A stretch of DNA of 20,219 bases from Bacillota bacterium (GTDB taxonomy: Bacteria; Bacillota_I; Bacilli_A; RFN20; CAG-826), in contig DNPJ01000090.1 of assembly GCA_003501485.1 (NCBI GenBank), forward strand, positions 141 to 20,359. Reading direction: 5' to 3'. The translations under genes were made by a program, and so were the position numbers. Below are positions 7,466 through 16,081 of the stretch, piece by piece. A model generated the notes under the pieces. That model ran no database searches, was not told the origin of the DNA, and saw only the letters and a program-made list of their open reading frames with translations. The stretch's first letter is position 1, and every line of letters begins with the position of its first letter.

Positions 7466-8329
7466 TTAGTTTGATAAACAAGAAATTATTTCCTTTGCGC
7501 AAAAAGAAATAACTTCAATATTACTTCTAAATTTCTTTATATCTCCATTAGCCCACGAAAGAATGTAGGAAAAGTTGTATTCTTTTGTATCATATCCCAA
7601 ATAAGAACAAACAATACACGCTATCGATTCTGCTTCAACTTCTTTTATGTCTCTTGTTGGAGTTATTAATAATCCTTCAAACCCTTCTTTGTATGGAGAG
7701 TGCGCCAACGCGTGAGCACATTCATGAATCAACGTTGATATTTCTTCTAAATTAGACATGTTATCAAGAATATAAATTCTTTTTTCTTTATATCTACATT
7801 GCCCATAACAGCCTTCTCCTAAAAATGCTTTATTAGCGTAACTAACTTGATATCCTTTTTTATTGATGAAAGAAATTAAACATTGAATAATTTGGTCCTT
7901 GTTATCTAGTGAGATATTCTTATCCATTTCAAATGTTTGTATATCATCTCCCTCTGTTTGAGATATATCAAACACGTATGAATGCTTATAGCCAATTACG
8001 TTCTTTATTTTTTCTTTAATAATATTTCCGTTTTCTTCTTTTTCTCTAATAAAAGTTTTTTTAATCGGCGCTAAAACCTTGATAGCTTTTTCACCCTTTT
8101 TAATACTTCTTTTAAGGGCATTCCATTCTTTTATACCTTTAAGCGTTCTTGCATTATTAAACTGTGAAAAAATATAAAGTTGATTTGTCAAAGAATACTT
8201 TGAAATGTTACCCATCAACAATAAAACATCTTTATATTTACCATCTTTAATAAATTGAACTAATTGTTCATCAATATTATTAACCAATTCTTTTATTTCT
8301 TCATTTGATATCAACAAGCGCTTTTTCAT
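7466..8329 (-). CDS. ArdC-like protein: ssDNA-binding N-domain plus zinc metallopeptidase
   Basis: A 287-residue protein with the two-domain layout of ArdC/LtrC-like antirestriction proteins. The N-terminal domain (about 20-90) has the family pattern YSLTNQLYIFSQ followed by IKEWNALKRSIKKGEKAI, the ssDNA-binding ArdC_N-type region. The C-terminal domain holds a zincin motif HECAH at 202-206 and a downstream EVEAESIA around 230-236 that supplies the third metal ligand, as in ImmA/IrrE-like peptidases. ArdC of conjugative plasmids protects incoming DNA from restriction; whether this chromosomal-looking copy does so is inference. An AGGTG six bases before ATG 8329 favours that start; GTG 8338 would add three residues. 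No plasmid transfer gene is visible nearby. It is divergent from the Nudix gene. Confidence 0.8.
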   Translation of the reverse strand: MKKRLLISNEEIKELVNNIDEQLVQFIKDGKYKDVLLLMGNISKYSLTNQLYIFSQFNNARTLKGIKEWNALKRSIKKGEKAIKVLAPIKKTFIREKEENGNIIKEKIKNVIGYKHSYVFDISQTEGDDIQTFEMDKNISLDNKDQIIQCLISFINKKGYQVSYANKAFLGEGCYGQCRYKEKRIYILDNMSNLEEISTLIHECAHALAHSPYKEGFEGLLITPTRDIKEVEAESIACIVCSYLGYDTKEYNFSYILSWANGDIKKFRSNIEVISFCAKEIISCLSN

Positions 8330-8426
8330 ATTTAACACCTATAATTCAAATAGTAAAAACAAATTAAAATTATTCATTAAATTAAAATAAGTTATTTTCT
8401 TACTAAAAAAGGATAAAATAAAAAAT

Positions 8427-8819
8427 ATGAAAAACATTGAAGTATGCTCCGCGATAATAATTAAGGACAATAAAATATTCGTAACACAAAGAGGTTATGG
8501 AGATTTCAAAGACAAATGGGAATTTCCTGGCGGAAAAATAGAAAAAGGCGAAACATTACAGGAATGTATTATTAGAGAAATTAAGGAAGAACTTGATGCT
8601 GACATTAAAGTTATTTCGCTTTTAAACACCGTCGAGTATACATATCCTGCTTTTCATTTAATAATGCATAATTTTATATGTGAATTAAAAGATAACCATT
8701 TAACTTTGCTAGAACATGAAGCAGCAAAATTTGTCGATTTAAATGATTTAAATAAAATCGACTTTTTACCTGCAGATAAATTGATTTTAAAAGATCTAAT
8801 TAATTATATTAATTCGTAA
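8427..8819 (+). CDS. MutT/NudG-like Nudix nucleoside triphosphate pyrophosphohydrolase
   Basis: A compact 130-residue Nudix hydrolase, expected to cleave (deoxy)nucleoside triphosphates to monophosphate and pyrophosphate. The Nudix box is complete: GGKIEKGE, seven residues, then REIKEEL (about residues 35-56). The preceding WEFPGGK and the C-terminal LPADKLILKDL match the MutT/NudG (8-oxo-dGTP, 5-methyl-dCTP and related) subgroup rather than sugar-nucleotide or ADP-ribose enzymes. Substrate choice within that subgroup cannot be read from sequence. The ribosome binding site is weak and distant (AAGGA about 13 bases before the ATG). Its 3' end overlaps the convergent restriction-enzyme-like gene by 11 bp. 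Confidence 0.9.
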   Translation: MKNIEVCSAIIIKDNKIFVTQRGYGDFKDKWEFPGGKIEKGETLQECIIREIKEELDADIKVISLLNTVEYTYPAFHLIMHNFICELKDNHLTLLEHEAAKFVDLNDLNKIDFLPADKLILKDLINYINS

Positions 8820-11580
8820 TTTCTTCTGGGATTTGAAAATCAAATCGATATTCTTCAGGAACATCATGATCTAATTCAATATCAAAAAGCAATGTCGGAG
8901 TATTGTTATTTTGACTAATTCGGCAATTAGTAAACTTTCCTGTTCCAAAATATGTAAACGGAAGAACAATGCCGTCTTCATCATCAACTTTTCTTACAAA
9001 TAAATGCACCACTTTTGTGTTAAGAAGCTTTTTGCCTTCACTATTGTTTAGAAGAGTATTATTAACAGATTCCCATTGAAATTTTGAAGGTGATATAAAT
9101 TTATCTTTATATTCAAAATTTCCTTTTACTAATTTATCTTTTTTTAAGCCCACAAATACATATGTGACACCATTTATGACATCGTATTTAGTTCCTTGCA
9201 TATAGGCATATTGTCTGCCATCGATTTCTAACATTACTTTATCTTTTTGATAATTCGCATATAGTTTGAACTTTCCTTCAAAATCACCAAATTCTACATC
9301 GTATCTCTCTAATCCGTAATCTAATAAATCTTCTAAAAATGCTTTAAATTCATCGCTTAAAGAATTAACGGTATTTAAGGCGTATGTATCGTTATTAACT
9401 TTAATTACTTTTTTAGCAAGTAAATTATCAATCGCTGTTTTAATAGAATTTGTAGTTAATCTCTTATACTTTCCTACTAAAGAATTTATGTTTTGTTCAT
9501 CGTTAATAATAGACTTAACAATTAAAAATTCTTCTCTTCTTGTTAAAGGAACATTATCAGACAAAATATCTAATATCTTTATTTCATCATCGTTAAACAA
9601 AGGAATATCTTCATCAATGTTTTTCAAAAATGTGTAATAAGAAAAATTCTTTTTACCTTTGCACTTAGACTTCATAAATCTAATCAAATCTGGTGCACAA
9701 TCATTATTCAAATAATCAATATGCAATGGATAACCATCATCAATATGCAAATATTTCTTAAAATTGTAATAATCCTGTTTTAGATATGAAAATTTATTGA
9801 AATTTGTTGCTTCGATATATTTAAGGATTTCATCTTTAGAATATTCATCAATATGTATTTCAACACCAGGCAAATTAATAGATTTAAAATCACTTCGTAC
9901 TGCATCCATTAGCGTTGGTTTATCATAAGAAGAAATTGAAGATATTGTTCCAATCGCAAACGCAACTTGAACAGATCTATCATAGCTATTGCCAATAAAA
10001 TCAAGAACAGTTAGATATTCTTTGCCTTCGTATTTTCTTAAACCTCTTCCTAATTGTTGGATAAATATAGTTTGTGATTCTGTTGGTCTTAAGAAAAGAA
10101 CCATATTAATTGCAGGAACATCAATCCCTTCATTAAGAATATCAACTGTAAAGATAATTTCTAACGGATTATTATCATCTTGTAGATCACTATATGCTTT
10201 AAGTCTTTCACCTGTTTTGTTTTTCCCTGTTAATGAGGTGACACAATAACCTATATCACTCATCGCCTTAGACATCGCGTTAGCGTGTTCAATGCTTCTG
10301 CAAAACGCAATTGCTTTTAACTTTCCTTTTGGTCGATATTTTTCAATTTGTTCAGCAATAAACTGACAGTGATTATTATCAAAATATTGCTTCAAAAATA
10401 ATGATTTATCCTTATCAGAATAATCAACATTAAAATCTCTAATTCCGTAATATTTAAAAGGAACAACAAGATCGTTGAGAATTGCGTCTCTTAATCTTAA
10501 TTCATACGGCACATTTTTATCAAACATGCTAAAAACATCTTCGTTATCCATTCTTTCAGGCGTTGCGGTAAGACCTAAAAGAAATTTAGGTTTAAAATAA
10601 TTAAATATTTTTTTGTAAGTAGATGCAGTAATGTGATGACATTCATCAAAAACTATATAATCAAATTCCTCTGGATCAAAATAATCTAAATGTGTGGCCA
10701 TCATCGTATTGGTCGCAAAGATAAAATCTGCATCTAATTGTTTTTTGTTTCCAGTAAATAAACCATAACTCTTTTTCATCATAAAGACCTTGCTAAATGT
10801 CTTTTTTGCATCCTCTAAAATGGTATCTCTATGAACGATAAACAGTAATCGTTTTGCATCAAAGTTTCTTGCGTCAAAAGCCGCTAAAAAGGTTTTACCA
10901 GAAGCAGTTGCCGCAATAATAAGAGCTTTATTAATACCCATATCACGGTATCTAATTAATTCTTTCAATGCCTTTCTTTGCATCAAATTAGGAGAGATTT
11001 GTTTGTTTTTATAATCAGTAACAAAGTCCATATCCCATCTTTCGATAGCGTAATCTATTTGAATTGTATATTTCTTTATAATTTCTTCTGTTAAAACAAA
11101 TGTATTATCCCAAAGATAATTAAATTCGTTTAATGTTTCGTTAATAATAGGATCTTCTTTATCTCTAAAAAGAGAGACGTTCCATTCGATATTCTTAAGT
11201 AAAGCAAATCTGGTTATATTTGTTGATCCCACTAATAATTCGTAATGGTCTTTGAATTCGAAAATATACCCTTTTGTGTGAAAACCATTATCTTCAAAAG
11301 AATCATAATCAATATGACAAGAAAAGTTTGGATATTTATCCATCCATAATCTAAAGGTTCTTAAAGATTGAATATCAGTAAAGTTTTGATAAGTCGAAGT
11401 TATAATTCTTCCTTCAACGCCTCTTTCTAAAGCATTTTCAATTGAATCTTTAATAAGAACCAAACCTGCTTCTTTGATAAAACTAACAGTAAGTGAAAAC
11501 GAATCACAATCATTAAACAACTCTTTTAAGTGATCTATAAAACGTTCATTAGAATAATTTGTTAAAAAGAAATCTTTCAT
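8809..11580 (-). CDS. SauUSI-like type IV restriction protein: PLD nuclease, SF2 helicase, DUF3427
   Basis: A 923-residue protein with the domain order of SauUSI, the Staphylococcus aureus enzyme that cleaves DNA containing 5-methyl- or 5-hydroxymethylcytosine. Residues about 1-160 are a phospholipase-D-type nuclease domain with HTK (H101, K103) and GSTN (118-121). The SF2 helicase core follows, with ATASGKT at 224-230, DECHH at 312-316, LTAT at 337-340 and QQLGRGLRK at 508-516. The C-terminal region (from about 600, including FKLYANYQKD, FISPSKFQWES and LFVRK) fits DUF3427, the target-recognition part in SauUSI. Length is close to SauUSI (about 950). No methyltransferase gene is nearby, as expected for type IV enzymes. 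No ribosome binding site precedes the ATG, and the predicted promoter places the RNA start at the ATG itself. Target modification is unverified. Confidence 0.88.
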   Translation of the reverse strand: MKDFFLTNYSNERFIDHLKELFNDCDSFSLTVSFIKEAGLVLIKDSIENALERGVEGRIITSTYQNFTDIQSLRTFRLWMDKYPNFSCHIDYDSFEDNGFHTKGYIFEFKDHYELLVGSTNITRFALLKNIEWNVSLFRDKEDPIINETLNEFNYLWDNTFVLTEEIIKKYTIQIDYAIERWDMDFVTDYKNKQISPNLMQRKALKELIRYRDMGINKALIIAATASGKTFLAAFDARNFDAKRLLFIVHRDTILEDAKKTFSKVFMMKKSYGLFTGNKKQLDADFIFATNTMMATHLDYFDPEEFDYIVFDECHHITASTYKKIFNYFKPKFLLGLTATPERMDNEDVFSMFDKNVPYELRLRDAILNDLVVPFKYYGIRDFNVDYSDKDKSLFLKQYFDNNHCQFIAEQIEKYRPKGKLKAIAFCRSIEHANAMSKAMSDIGYCVTSLTGKNKTGERLKAYSDLQDDNNPLEIIFTVDILNEGIDVPAINMVLFLRPTESQTIFIQQLGRGLRKYEGKEYLTVLDFIGNSYDRSVQVAFAIGTISSISSYDKPTLMDAVRSDFKSINLPGVEIHIDEYSKDEILKYIEATNFNKFSYLKQDYYNFKKYLHIDDGYPLHIDYLNNDCAPDLIRFMKSKCKGKKNFSYYTFLKNIDEDIPLFNDDEIKILDILSDNVPLTRREEFLIVKSIINDEQNINSLVGKYKRLTTNSIKTAIDNLLAKKVIKVNNDTYALNTVNSLSDEFKAFLEDLLDYGLERYDVEFGDFEGKFKLYANYQKDKVMLEIDGRQYAYMQGTKYDVINGVTYVFVGLKKDKLVKGNFEYKDKFISPSKFQWESVNNTLLNNSEGKKLLNTKVVHLFVRKVDDEDGIVLPFTYFGTGKFTNCRISQNNNTPTLLFDIELDHDVPEEYRFDFQIPEEITN

Positions 11581-11586
11581 GTAAAC

Positions 11587-11614
11587 AGAATACCAGCTTT
11601 TTAATGTTTTTCAA
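11587..11614 (-). promoter_or_regulatory. Predicted leaderless promoter of the SauUSI-like gene
   Basis: On the minus strand: TTGAAA (11614-11609), a 16-bp spacer ending TGG, then TATTCT (11592-11587). The TG one base before the -10 makes it an extended -10 promoter. Only six bases separate the -10 from the ATG at 11580, so the transcript should start at or next to the start codon. Confidence 0.55.
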
Positions 11615-11700
11615 GATCTAAAAAACAATAATTAATTCACAAATTATCGAACATAATAATACTTTTATAATGGCTTTTATAAAAATGATTTTATTTATTT

Positions 11701-11880
11701 TTGATTCATAATTTTGTGCACCAAAAACTATACAATAACAATATTCAAATATTGGTTGATCTCAGCTATGTATTAGGTAATTTTGAAAGATTAAGAAATA
11801 GAATTTTATATATTAATAGAAATAAAGAAAACTGGATCGAAATTTTTGATCTAGTTCTTAGAATCCATAATAGAATTTAA
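11701..11880 (+). pseudogene. Short open frame, possible remnant of a transposase or other gene
   Basis: The plus-strand frame is open from about 11683 and ends at TAA 11878-11880. Usable starts would be TTG 11701 or GTG 11716, neither with a ribosome binding site. The residues look protein-like rather than random (LVDLSYVLGNFERLRNRIL, then YINRNKENWIEIFDLVLRI). The GNFERLRNRIL stretch recalls the C-terminus of ISL3-type transposases, but the match is short and from memory. It is most likely the tail of a lost gene; a real small protein of about 54 residues is not excluded. Confidence 0.3.
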
Positions 11881-11890
11881 GGATCTTTTT

Positions 11891-11918
11891 AAAAAAAGTC
11901 CTCCAATAAAGGAGGACC
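11891..11918 (-). terminator. Intrinsic terminator of the surface operon
   Basis: GGTCCTCC (11918-11911) pairs with GGAGGAC (11904-11898) across a six-base loop on the minus strand, giving a perfect 7-bp stem of mostly G-C pairs. It is followed at once by T7 (11897-11891). It lies 17 bases past the stop of the surface-protein gene. On the plus strand the trailing sequence is TTATTTT, so it may also act weakly in that direction. Confidence 0.9.
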
Positions 11919-11934
11919 TTATTTTGGCATTTAA

Positions 11935-14900
11935 TTAAGCGTACTGTGTTTCTAAGAGTATACGGCCAATCTTGCCCCAAGTACACACGACTGCGTATAA
12001 CTTGTTGCCTTTAATAAATACTGTTTGAACATTGTAGCTAGTGTCTGCTAAATCGGTTGGAACATCTATTTTCATTTGGCCAACAAATGTTCCATCCCAA
12101 CGATAAATGCTAATTGGAACTTGCTTTTGAGCATTTACCTTAAAGCTTACATAAATATATTCATCATCAACAAAAATTGATGAGGCGCCATATCCACTTG
12201 CGGTAGGAGCTTTTTCAAATGTAAGAAGTTCGTTTCCGGCTTCATCGTATGTTTTTACTTTGCCACCAATTAATGCTGCATATTTATTGTTATGCTCATT
12301 AAATTGAATTGATCTAGCACCTTCGAATAAATTATCAACTTTTGTAAATTCTTTATCAGAAGCCATGAAGTCATTGGTTAAATCAATTTTCCACATTTCA
12401 CTCTTTTGTTCTGGTCCAGTAACATAATATAATTCATTGCCTTTAACAAACAATTGTGATCCGTCACCACCATAACCGCCATTTACAATAGTTTTGGTTG
12501 CAACAACATTATAATTATTTGATGGATCAACTTTAGTAATATAAGTTGGAGTATGACTGCCACCAACACTTGATGCGAGATACATATATCCATCATGATA
12601 TACACCGCCCATCATATATTGCTTAATAGATGAATTAATAGAAGTGGATGTAAAATTCAATGAAATAGTTTTGTCCTTGCTATAAATATCACCTAACAAT
12701 GAAGCACTAGTAACAGTAAGTCCAGTTACATCAAATGTTTTAGTAATATTTCCACGCTTATAAGAAACAGTAAACGATGTTTCGCTTGTACTCGTGAGCA
12801 TTTCTTTGTCTAGCGAATAATCAGTAATTGTTTCTTTAGTACCATCTTCATAATAAGCAACAACTTTAAGATGGTTACGAATTGAATCACCAACAATGAA
12901 TCGTTTTGTATCACAAACAACTTCAATTCTATCTAATTTAGAAGTAGGGAATACATTTGAATCGGTACTAATTTTCCAAATATAGGTACCACCAGAACCT
13001 TCCCATGTACAAGTACCGGCATAAAGTTCATTATTAAACGAAAGAATTGATTGAATATTGAAATTATATTTGTCTAACTTAATTCCGCTTGTTTGAGATA
13101 AGCCAACATAATCCCCACCTAAAGTATATATTTCTACAGGTAATGTGGATTGGTTTGTTGCACGATATGAAACATAAACGTATTTGCTATCACCGGTAAT
13201 AGAAGCAGCAGCCATACTACCAGAGCGTTTCAATGCTATCGCGTCTTTAACCAAATTTCCATCTTCATCGAAGAAATAAAGTGACTTACTATCGTCTATA
13301 ACTGCATATTGAGAAGTAACCTCACTATAGTAGATAGATCTAACTCTCTTACTAGTTTTTCCTTCGAATGGAAGAGTATCTTCAGTTGGAGTTGCACCAC
13401 CAAAGCTAGAAAGTGGTATAGAAACAACTCTACAATTGTCATCATCAGGATAAATAATTGTATAAATTTTGTCATCTTTTATAAACAATTGAGAATTATC
13501 ATCAGAAACATATTTTCCATTTTCACCTTTCGGTAACAACGTTTCAAAGTTGGCTGATTGTTCAACTACTTCCCATGTTTCTGGATCAATTTTTGTGATA
13601 TTTGTTGTATAATTTCCATAAACACTCTTTGATGCATAAATGTATTTGCCATCCGTAGCTAAGCCCATTTGGTAGCCGCCGGTATTAACTTGACCTAGAG
13701 TTCCTGTGACAGGTGTTGAACTAGTTTTTGGGCTATATGTATCAGCACAAGCATCAACATATTCACCAACAGTATATTTTGATTCAACATTTTCTTTTAT
13801 AGTCTTAAGTTTAGCAGACATGATTATGAATGAATCGCCCAACTTGCCATTATCGGACTTTTGGCTGAAACGAAGAATTGAGAAATAGAATACGCCGTTA
13901 AGATAAGTAATACCTTGAGTGTTCATTTTCTCTGGAACGTAAATGTTTTCTTTGCCACCCATATCATCAATTGAGTTTGGAATTTGATATTGTCCAATGC
14001 GATTACCAGAATAATCATATACCGCAATTGTTGGTCTATTCACACCATCTTTAGAATAGTTCACAAGAATATATTGTGATGTGCCACTCATTCTTGCAAT
14101 ATTTCCGTAATTGCCTGTGATTTTTGGATTAAATGAAACAATTTTCTTCATGTCTTTTCCAAAGACTGTAATTGTTTTATCAACCAAAACTGCGAATGTT
14201 TCGTAATTAGGATTATAGTAAACATCTCTAATTGATGCGTCTTCTAAACCTTCAAAGTTAAGAATTTCTTCGCCGTCGGCGCAATCAATAAAGCTTGCAC
14301 CATTGGTAAAATTATTAACATCAATATAAGATTGGCCACCATCAGAATGGAATAAAACTAGTTTTCCATCGTAATATGTAATGCCAGTATTGCTTTCAAA
14401 ATAATCGGCACCAGTCGGGTTTGATGTAGCAACTATTTTTTGTGTAGCTGGATCAATTTTCATGACTTTAATGCGACGCTTTTCGCTGCTCCAGCTTGTT
14501 GTAGTTCCGTAAATGTATTGTCCATCAGTTGTTAAACCATGGCAATATGGATTAGGTTTTGAATCATCATCCCATCCGACAGTTTGAGATAAATCTGCAT
14601 CAAATGTGTCGTTATTTTTCGCAACAACACCCATATATTCATCTAATGAAGAATAAATCTTTCCTTCATAAACGTTATATGCCTCAACTTGCGCAATAGC
14701 GATATTGGCTTTATCGTTTTTAATAACAAATTTAATGTCGTTCTTACCTTCTTTTAGAACTAAATCAGGTAAATCTAGATCAAGCAAACTATATGTTCCA
14801 TTCGTAGCAGGAAGAATAGTTGCATCATCAAGAGGATTTTCATGCCCATTGATAAATAATGAAACGTTCTTGCCAAGAGAAATATCTTCTGCGCCTAAAT

Positions 14901-16080
14901 TCGCTAACAAAATTTTAAATTTAGTTTTTGAAATATAAGAAACATCAAGGCTGAAAGAAATGCTCTTAACATTTTCAACTAGAGAAAGCTTAGTTGTTTC
15001 CTTGCTATTTTCAACATAAGCATCAACATCTTTCTTTACGCCACCTTCATGACTAAATGTATTTGCGTCACAAATATTTGACACTTTTACAGGAGCCGAT
15101 GTAAATAATGATGAATTTTTCATCTTAATTGTTAAAATGCAATTTTTCATGAATGAAGCACTTGTTAAATTGGCTTCAACATCGTATTCGTTTGGATTAA
15201 CAATTAATCTATTTCCATTCGCATAATGTGCACGAATATTTAATTTTGCTGATGTAAGAGGCTCACCTTCTTTCAAAGAAACTTCACCGTCTTGAGCAAT
15301 ACTTATTATATTGCCATCCGAATAATCAGCTTTTTTAACAACTGTGACAGGAACATCAAATGTTACTTCATCTTCGCCATCTTTATAACTAATTTTAGTG
15401 TTTGTTTGACCTTCTTGAAGTGCGCCATCATTTTCAACAGAAATAGCTTTTAAATCAACATCTTTTTCACTTTCGTCGTTGTAAACGGCTTTAAATTTAG
15501 CGCCTTCTAAAGAGAACTTCATATCATCAGCATAATAGATGCGATATGGTTGTTCTTCCATAACGAGATGATCAATTTTAACAGCTGTTAATGAAATATC
15601 AACTTCAGCAGTTTTTGTTACTGTTACTGGCTCAGTTGGTGTTTCTTCTGAAGACTCACCATCTGTTGAATCTCCTTTTTCCTTATTTTCATAAGTATAT
15701 GTATAACTAACTGTTACTTTTCCACCGTTTTGAGCAAAATCTTCAGGAACAGAAACTTGAAAATCAGCTGGTTGAACAATGGATTCGGATTCTTTTCCTT
15801 TCTCAGTGAATTGTGCTTTTACAAGGAAATCACTAGGTTTTGGATTTGCTCTTCCGTTAGAGAAGAATCTAACACCATCTTTTACTTGAGCAGTAATTCC
15901 TAAGAATTCTAAAGGTAAACTATTTAAATATTCTTGATAGCTTCTTTCGCTTTGGAGATCATCATAATATTTTTTATAACTTGCATAAGAGCCACCAATT
16001 GCGCTAGCAGCACTAACCACGACGACAAGTCCTGCAGCGGAAGCTAGAGCAATATTAATCATTTTACGTGTAATTTTCAT
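11935..16080 (-). CDS. Large membrane-anchored surface protein: Ig-like, beta-sandwich and three propeller-like modules
   Basis: A 1381-residue extracytoplasmic protein with one N-terminal transmembrane anchor (about 8-30) and no C-terminal sorting signal. Two or three bacterial Ig-like domains (about 58-350) come first; an acidic Thr/Ser/Glu-rich insert at 132-153 splits the first. A beta-sandwich at about 360-470 resembles carbohydrate-binding modules. Three propeller-like modules of about 230-250 residues then follow, at roughly 510-760, 800-1037 and 1154-1381, with an Ig-like domain at about 1047-1124 before the third. The modules share matching pieces, for example IRDVYYNPNYETFAVL, VRSIYYSEVTSQYAVI and ARSIQFNEHNNKYAAL. 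I see no catalytic motif. It begins one base after the GH3 stop (TAAcATG), with AAGGAG ten bases upstream; an upstream Met run inside the GH3 gene is rejected. Probable role: a surface scaffold or glycan-binding partner of the GH3 enzyme. Confidence 0.8.
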   Translation of the reverse strand: MKITRKMINIALASAAGLVVVVSAASAIGGSYASYKKYYDDLQSERSYQEYLNSLPLEFLGITAQVKDGVRFFSNGRANPKPSDFLVKAQFTEKGKESESIVQPADFQVSVPEDFAQNGGKVTVSYTYTYENKEKGDSTDGESSEETPTEPVTVTKTAEVDISLTAVKIDHLVMEEQPYRIYYADDMKFSLEGAKFKAVYNDESEKDVDLKAISVENDGALQEGQTNTKISYKDGEDEVTFDVPVTVVKKADYSDGNIISIAQDGEVSLKEGEPLTSAKLNIRAHYANGNRLIVNPNEYDVEANLTSASFMKNCILTIKMKNSSLFTSAPVKVSNICDANTFSHEGGVKKDVDAYVENSKETTKLSLVENVKSISFSLDVSYISKTKFKILLANLGAEDISLGKNVSLFINGHENPLDDATILPATNGTYSLLDLDLPDLVLKEGKNDIKFVIKNDKANIAIAQVEAYNVYEGKIYSSLDEYMGVVAKNNDTFDADLSQTVGWDDDSKPNPYCHGLTTDGQYIYGTTTSWSSEKRRIKVMKIDPATQKIVATSNPTGADYFESNTGITYYDGKLVLFHSDGGQSYIDVNNFTNGASFIDCADGEEILNFEGLEDASIRDVYYNPNYETFAVLVDKTITVFGKDMKKIVSFNPKITGNYGNIARMSGTSQYILVNYSKDGVNRPTIAVYDYSGNRIGQYQIPNSIDDMGGKENIYVPEKMNTQGITYLNGVFYFSILRFSQKSDNGKLGDSFIIMSAKLKTIKENVESKYTVGEYVDACADTYSPKTSSTPVTGTLGQVNTGGYQMGLATDGKYIYASKSVYGNYTTNITKIDPETWEVVEQSANFETLLPKGENGKYVSDDNSQLFIKDDKIYTIIYPDDDNCRVVSIPLSSFGGATPTEDTLPFEGKTSKRVRSIYYSEVTSQYAVIDDSKSLYFFDEDGNLVKDAIALKRSGSMAAASITGDSKYVYVSYRATNQSTLPVEIYTLGGDYVGLSQTSGIKLDKYNFNIQSILSFNNELYAGTCTWEGSGGTYIWKISTDSNVFPTSKLDRIEVVCDTKRFIVGDSIRNHLKVVAYYEDGTKETITDYSLDKEMLTSTSETSFTVSYKRGNITKTFDVTGLTVTSASLLGDIYSKDKTISLNFTSTSINSSIKQYMMGGVYHDGYMYLASSVGGSHTPTYITKVDPSNNYNVVATKTIVNGGYGGDGSQLFVKGNELYYVTGPEQKSEMWKIDLTNDFMASDKEFTKVDNLFEGARSIQFNEHNNKYAALIGGKVKTYDEAGNELLTFEKAPTASGYGASSIFVDDEYIYVSFKVNAQKQVPISIYRWDGTFVGQMKIDVPTDLADTSYNVQTVFIKGNKLYAVVCTWGKIGRILLETQYA

Positions 16081-16081
16081 G

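Larger units (their letters stand above)
11581..11934. other. Spacer between restriction gene and surface operon
   Basis: This 354-bp spacer holds, from the left, the promoter of the SauUSI-like gene, an AT-rich stretch with a repeated CTTTTATA near 11662-11682, a short plus-strand open frame (11701-11880) that may be a gene remnant, and the terminator of the surface operon. I see no full-length gene. Confidence 0.65.

Noticed and set aside
7466..11580. Complete conjugative element or prophage
   Set aside because: No integrase, relaxase, replication or structural gene and no attachment-site repeats are visible. The ArdC-like gene alone is not enough.
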